Shown in pieces: positions 60,187 through 64,000 of a DNA stretch of 64,000 nucleotides (the first letter of the stretch is position 1; the number at the start of each line of letters is the position of its first letter). The notes beneath the pieces are model-generated. The model ran no database searches and was not told where the DNA came from. It was given only the letters and a program-made list of their open reading frames with translations. Both the position numbers and the translations under genes were made by a program. Source of the DNA: Phormidesmis priestleyi Ana (GTDB lineage: Bacteria > Cyanobacteriota > Cyanobacteriia > Phormidesmidales > Phormidesmidaceae); NCBI GenBank assembly GCA_001314865.1, contig LJZR01000022.1, positions 20,816 through 84,815 of the forward strand, in the 5' to 3' direction.

Positions 60187-61880
60187 GAACTCAGACTTGG
60201 GGTTTCCCCTCTTTCTTCCATCGTGGCTGAAACTCGGATGCCCCGCCTGCTAATAAACAGCAGATAGGTCAGCCGTGAAATTTGCGGTGGGGCCTCTTTC
60301 AGCAAATTGTCCGATAAATTTTCTTCGCTGCTGCTTAGGCTGTCTGCCCAAATTTTGGTGAGCTGCTGCCGACTGACTTTTTCATTTTCTTCGCTGAGGC
60401 TGTATAGCACCAACCCGGTGACAACCCAGGCGCAGAGGCTAAGTATGCCTGCAACCACAGAAACACTGATCCAGCCGAGTGCCTGATAGAGCAGCTGGCT
60501 AATGCGATGGTAGTTGAGCAGCTGATATTCACTAGAGCTGGAGCTGGCAAATAGGCCGACGGCCAGGGTTCCCCAGCCACCACATACCAGGTGAACCGGA
60601 ATTGCGCCGACGGGATCGTCAATTTTCCAGTATCGCAGCTGTTTTTCGGCCCAGAGCACGAGCAGCCCACTGGTAAACCCAATGATAACGGCAATGCCAA
60701 CCCCCACATAGGCCGAAGATGCCGTGATGCCAACAAGGCCGCCTAAAATGCCGTTGATAATAGAAGAGAGTCTGGCTTTTTGATCGGTGGCGAATGGACT
60801 GAAGATGACTGCGCCGATGCCGCCTGCTGCCGCTGAGAAAAAGGTTGTGCTGAGAATATGGGGAACATATTCAAGCCGAGTGGTTGATCCACCGTTGAAG
60901 CCAAACCAACCGAGCCACAAGATTAGGCAGCCCAGTGTCGCTAGGCTGAGATTGTAGGGTTCAAAGCTGTATTCGCCTTCGGATGTTGCAAACAGGTTGC
61001 TGGGTGAATGGTAGCCAAACTTGCCTTGCCTGGGCCCCAGCAGAATTGCGCCGACCAGGGCGGCCATACCCCCGACAGAATGGACGACCGTAGAGCCTGC
61101 GAAGTCTCGAAACTGAATGGGCACCGATGCGAGCCAACCGCCGCCCCATACCCAGTAGCCCGCCAGCGGATAGATAAAACCGACCAGCAAAAAGCTAAAT
61201 AGAATGAAGGCCCAAAACTTGACTCGTTCGGCGATCGCACCCGAAACAATGGTCGCCGCAGTGCCTGCAAACACCAGCTGAAAGAAAAAGAGGGCAGCAA
61301 ATGAGCGACCGGGCCACTGGCTAGCCAACGACCTAAATCCTGGTGGAAAAGGATTGGGCAGCATCGCAGATGGAAATGGAAAATCGACTAAGAAACCGAT
61401 TTGGCCGATGATAGGATGCAGGCTGTCGCCAAACATAAACCGAAAGCCAAATAGCCAAAAGGCAAAGGTGCTCACGCAAAAGACGATCAGGTTTTTGGCT
61501 AGGACGTTGACGGCGTTGGCGGTTCGGCACATGCCTGTTTCTAACATGGCAAAGCCTGCGTTCATAAAAAAGACGAAGGTGGCGGCGACAATGAGCCAAA
61601 TGGTGCTGATGGCATCAAAACGACCGGCGCTTTCTGTCTGTGCCATGGCTTTACTGGCAAAAACAAGCAGCAGTGCAATGGTGATGATTATCACATATCG
61701 CTTTGTTGAAATAAATGTCTGTATGGTAGGTGCTGGTGTTGCAGAGGTTATGGATAGGTTGGGAGGACGTTGGGAGGGACGTTTTCGCGGCTGTTTTGGG
61801 CTGAGGAAGGAGGGCATTTGAGACGGCGGGTTTTCAGGGAAAAGGGGGCAAATCCCAGCAGTAAGTGCTGTGGATTCCAT
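60183..61880 (-). CDS. amt: Ammonium transporter (Amt family)
   Basis: 565 aa. Eleven-segment Amt fold with the signatures FMNAGFAMLETGMCR, DFAGSTVVHSVGG (twin-His first residue) and PVHLVCGGWGTLAVG (second His). It conducts ammonium across the plasma membrane. N-terminal extension of about 70 residues before a signal-like hydrophobic stretch (YVIIITIALLLVFASKAMAQ); a start nearer to it is possible. The C-terminal tail of about 100 residues is longer than in E. coli AmtB and Ser-rich (SLSSSEENLSDN). No glnB/glnK adjacent. Convergent with the 59173 gene. Confidence 0.93.
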   Translation of the reverse strand: MESTALTAGICPLFPENPPSQMPSFLSPKQPRKRPSQRPPNLSITSATPAPTIQTFISTKRYVIIITIALLLVFASKAMAQTESAGRFDAISTIWLIVAATFVFFMNAGFAMLETGMCRTANAVNVLAKNLIVFCVSTFAFWLFGFRFMFGDSLHPIIGQIGFLVDFPFPSAMLPNPFPPGFRSLASQWPGRSFAALFFFQLVFAGTAATIVSGAIAERVKFWAFILFSFLLVGFIYPLAGYWVWGGGWLASVPIQFRDFAGSTVVHSVGGMAALVGAILLGPRQGKFGYHSPSNLFATSEGEYSFEPYNLSLATLGCLILWLGWFGFNGGSTTRLEYVPHILSTTFFSAAAGGIGAVIFSPFATDQKARLSSIINGILGGLVGITASSAYVGVGIAVIIGFTSGLLVLWAEKQLRYWKIDDPVGAIPVHLVCGGWGTLAVGLFASSSSSEYQLLNYHRISQLLYQALGWISVSVVAGILSLCAWVVTGLVLYSLSEENEKVSRQQLTKIWADSLSSSEENLSDNLLKEAPPQISRLTYLLFISRRGIRVSATMEERGETPSLSS

Positions 61881-62022
61881 AGTATTATGCCAAGTCGCCT
61901 ATTTTGTCTTGTAAAAGCCCAAGTTTGCCTGTGATGCTAAAAGCAACATTCCATTTCTTTAGCATCTGTTTCATTTGAAAATATTTAAAAACATCGTTTG
62001 GCCAATATCGTTTGAAAAGATA

Positions 62023-63576
62023 ATGGATAATTTAAGTCACCCACAACTAGAGCAACTAAAACTAGAGCAGCTAAAACTAGAGCAGCTAAAACTAGAGCAA
62101 CTAAAACTAGAGCAACTCAAGCAAGGAAAGCTAAGGGGGGCGAAAGAGCTGAAAATTGCTGCGAACCTGCATGAGTTTCCGATGGAAATTTTAGAGTTGG
62201 CCGATTCGCTGGAATTGTTAGTTCTCTCTAACAATTGTTTGAGCAGGTTGCCCGACAGCTTTAGCCAGCTAAAAAAGCTGAAGGTTGTCTTTTTTAATAA
62301 CAATGCGTTTGAAACCTTTCCCAAAGTGCTGGCCCAATGTCCGGCGCTCTCGATGATTAGCTTTAAGGGAAACCGCCTAAAGACGGTAGATGAGCAGGTG
62401 CTATCGCCTGCTATTCGATGGTTGATTTTGACCGATAACCAGCTAGAAGCGCTACCGGCTGATATTGGCCAGCTGAGTAAATTGCAAAAGCTCATGCTGG
62501 CGGGCAATCGACTCACAACGCTGCCAGTAGAAATGAGCGCCTGCCAAAATTTGGAACTGATTCGGATTTCGGCCAATCAGCTATCAGAAATTCCGACCTG
62601 GCTATTTTCATTGCCGCGCCTGAGCTGGCTCGCCTATGCGGGTAATCCTTGCTGCGATTCTTGGGCCGAGGAGCTTGGTCATTCTAATCTCCGCGCTTCT
62701 GCGAAGGCTGTGCCTTCAGAGCCTTTGTTACTCACGATTTTGCGCGGTGAGCTACAGCTAGGTGAGGTACTGGGCCAGGGTGCTTCGGGTGTGATTTATG
62801 AGGGGCGATGGAACGCTGCGGCGAATGGCCAAAATGCTGCCCGTGAAGGTGCGGCCAATCGACCCTGTGAGTCTCAGGTGGTTGCAGTTAAGCTGTTTAA
62901 AGGCGAGATGACCAGCGATGGATTGCCGTTGGATGAAATGCGAGCCTGTATGCTAGCGGGGCAGCATCCTAACTTGGTGAGCGTGCTGGGAAAAATTTGT
63001 TTTAGTCAAGAAAAAGATCTCAAGCAAGCAGAAGATTCAGGTCAAGCAGAAGATTTGAGTCAAGCAGAAAAGGCGCAGGCGGGCCTTGTGTTTTCTTTTA
63101 TTCCGCCTGAGTATGAGAATTTGGGGGGGCCGCCGAGCCTAGAGAGCTGTACGAGAGATGTGTATGGCGCGGATGTTTCGTTTTCACTGTCGGTTGTATT
63201 ACGCATTGTGCGAGGGATTGCGTTGGCGCTTCGGCATCTTCATGCTCGGGGTATTATGCATGGCGATTTGTATGCTCACAATATTTTGATCGACGGAATG
63301 GGTGAGAGCATTTTGGGCGATTTTGGGGCGGCGTCTGTGTATGATGCGGCTGATGGGATGCTGGGTGAAGCGCTAGAGCGGATAGAGGTACGGGCTTTTG
63401 GCTGCTTGCTGGAGGATTTGTTGGATCGATGCGCGATCGCCCCCGCAGATGAACCGTCAGTCTCTCAGTTTGAGAAATTGCGACAGCTGCAAGAGGCTTG
63501 TTTGGATCGCGACCCTGCGAGGCGATCGCGCTTTGCCGAAATATGTGAGATTTTAGGGGCTGATGAGGGGAGTTGA
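62023..63576 (+). CDS. Leucine-rich-repeat protein kinase
   Basis: 517 aa from the ATG at 62023 (MDNLSHPQLEQ); a TTG 16 codons upstream is open. Residues 9-33 are LEQLK five times, from a 15-bp tandem repeat. LRRs follow at about 42-215 (LELLVLSNNCLSRLPDSFSQ and others). A protein-kinase-like domain covers about 245-510: GQGASGVIYEGRW (Gly loop), VVAVKLFK (lysine), HARGIMHGDLYAHNIL (HGD catalytic Asp), and GDFGAASV (DFG). Ser/Thr kinase activity is likely. LRR-kinases of this order are known in some bacteria but are rare; cellular role unknown. Confidence 0.88.
   Translation: MDNLSHPQLEQLKLEQLKLEQLKLEQLKLEQLKQGKLRGAKELKIAANLHEFPMEILELADSLELLVLSNNCLSRLPDSFSQLKKLKVVFFNNNAFETFPKVLAQCPALSMISFKGNRLKTVDEQVLSPAIRWLILTDNQLEALPADIGQLSKLQKLMLAGNRLTTLPVEMSACQNLELIRISANQLSEIPTWLFSLPRLSWLAYAGNPCCDSWAEELGHSNLRASAKAVPSEPLLLTILRGELQLGEVLGQGASGVIYEGRWNAAANGQNAAREGAANRPCESQVVAVKLFKGEMTSDGLPLDEMRACMLAGQHPNLVSVLGKICFSQEKDLKQAEDSGQAEDLSQAEKAQAGLVFSFIPPEYENLGGPPSLESCTRDVYGADVSFSLSVVLRIVRGIALALRHLHARGIMHGDLYAHNILIDGMGESILGDFGAASVYDAADGMLGEALERIEVRAFGCLLEDLLDRCAIAPADEPSVSQFEKLRQLQEACLDRDPARRSRFAEICEILGADEGS
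62047..62121 (+). repeat. 15-bp in-frame tandem repeat, 5 copies (LEQLK)
   Basis: ctagagcaactaaaa with minor changes, immediately after the presumed start of the LRR-kinase. Copy-number change would add or remove LEQLK units without a frameshift. Confidence 0.95.
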
Positions 63577-63665
63577 AAAAACGGCTACTGCGGTTTAGAA
63601 AGCGCCTGCAACTGATCCCATGAATAGGGCGTGGGTAGTTCATCTCCAATGAATCCTCAATAGAA

Positions 63666-63711
63666 AAATGCGGATGCGCAACCTCTTTACAGGCAATACG
63701 CATCCGCATTT
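63666..63711. terminator. Large perfect hairpin (13-bp arms)
   Basis: AAATGCGGATGCG (63666-63678) pairs with CGCATCCGCATTT (63699-63711) across a 20-nt loop. There is no long T-run, so it may be a terminator, an mRNA-stabilising stem or a repeat of another kind. Confidence 0.6.
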
Positions 63712-63726
63712 GGTTATACAACAACT

Positions 63727-63906
63727 ATGAAAACGCTATACAGCAGCTATGAGGGCAACTGTAATAATCGCTACAACAGTTACAACAGTTACAACAATTA
63801 CAACAGTTGCAACAACCACAATAACCACAACAATTTGCCTAAACAGTCGCCTAAGCAGTCGCTTAAACAGTTGTCTAAGCAGTCGCCTAAACAGTCGCCA
63901 TCCTGA
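63727..63906 (+). CDS. Candidate repeat-built small protein (59 aa)
   Basis: An ORF made almost wholly of tandem repeats: an Asn/Tyr/Ser-rich part (NSYNSYNNYNSCNNHNNH) from a 9-bp array, then a PKQS/LKQ part from a 12-bp array. It is in frame throughout because both units are multiples of three. There is no visible Shine-Dalgarno sequence, so it may not be translated. Confidence 0.3.
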   Translation: MKTLYSSYEGNCNNRYNSYNSYNNYNSCNNHNNHNNLPKQSPKQSLKQLSKQSPKQSPS

Positions 63907-64000
63907 TTGACTGACAAAAGTTTAGTCAGGGAGAAATTTAACGGTAATCACGCTGAAGTCAAGGCGACCGGCCTTTTTATAGTGTTGCCGCCTAGAAGCC

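Larger units (their letters stand above)
63577..64000. other. 3' region after the LRR-kinase: hairpin and repeat-built small ORF
   Basis: Holds a 13-bp-arm inverted repeat (63666-63711), then two coupled repeat arrays (9-bp tacaacagt, then 12-bp cctaaacagtcg, about 63769-63900) that together make a 59-codon ORF. The last 100 bp show nothing recognisable; a gene may begin beyond the window. Confidence 0.5.

Noticed and set aside
63254..63724. 156-codon minus-strand frame overlapping the LRR-kinase end
   Set aside because: It overlaps the kinase catalytic domain and has no motif.

Overview
The window is chromosomal DNA from a cyanobacterium, most likely a filamentous, non-heterocystous one (Leptolyngbya-like). 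The HIP1 octamer GCGATCGC recurs throughout. Many genes belong to families known mainly or only from cyanobacteria. A complete fraC-fraD-fraE filament-integrity set is present and no heterocyst-specific gene is seen. I found no rRNA, tRNA, CRISPR array, insertion sequence, integrase or phage gene. The window reads as a core chromosome segment, not an island.

Layout. 1-6.4 kb: exbB (5' truncated by the window edge) and exbD, ilvN coupled to a TenA_E-type gene, trpS, a lipoprotein, a coiled-coil DUF2325 protein and an SDR epimerase. 6.7-11.8 kb: an iron/oxidative-stress neighbourhood with a Fur-family regulator, a thioredoxin-fold [2Fe-2S] protein and dps. It has several Fur-box-like palindromes and, at 10081-10255, a promoter/Fur-box/terminator cassette without an ORF that looks like a Fur-controlled small RNA. 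11.8-19 kb: ROK sugar kinase, the 2-oxoglutarate decarboxylase/succinic-semialdehyde dehydrogenase pair that closes the cyanobacterial TCA cycle, and glgX. 19-29 kb: SLC13 permease, an orphan peptide-type binding protein, two J-domain proteins, a UbiH-type hydroxylase and a methylglyoxal-synthase/lipid-kinase fusion. 29-43 kb: glgB, a PPC-TPR protein, an HMA-EamA-zinc-ribbon operon, a GlcE-like subunit, GST, a fasciclin protein, DUF4230, glgA and a GH57 enzyme. 43-49 kb: sixA-like, larE, fraCDE and a PIG-V-type mannosyltransferase. 49-64 kb: a duplicated-domain corrinoid adenosyltransferase, alpha/beta hydrolase, histidine kinase, GT2, alpha-amylase, a membrane-anchored AAA-like-associated protein, Amt and an LRR-kinase.

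Functional themes. Glucan metabolism is over-represented (glgX, glgB, glgA, GH57, alpha-amylase, ROK kinase), though the genes are dispersed and on both strands. Carbon metabolism also includes the TCA shunt pair and a GlcE-like protein. Iron handling is clustered at 7.7-11 kb.

The most unusual large-scale signal is the abundance of short tandem repeats, with units mostly 10-18 bp in 2-6 copies. Inside genes the units are multiples of three. Between genes they may be 10, 11, 14 or 16 bp, and they often start at a stop codon or end just before a start codon. In one case (50409-50488) a 16-bp array supplies the stop codons of two convergent genes.

All calls come from reading the sequence and recalled family knowledge. 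No database search was run.
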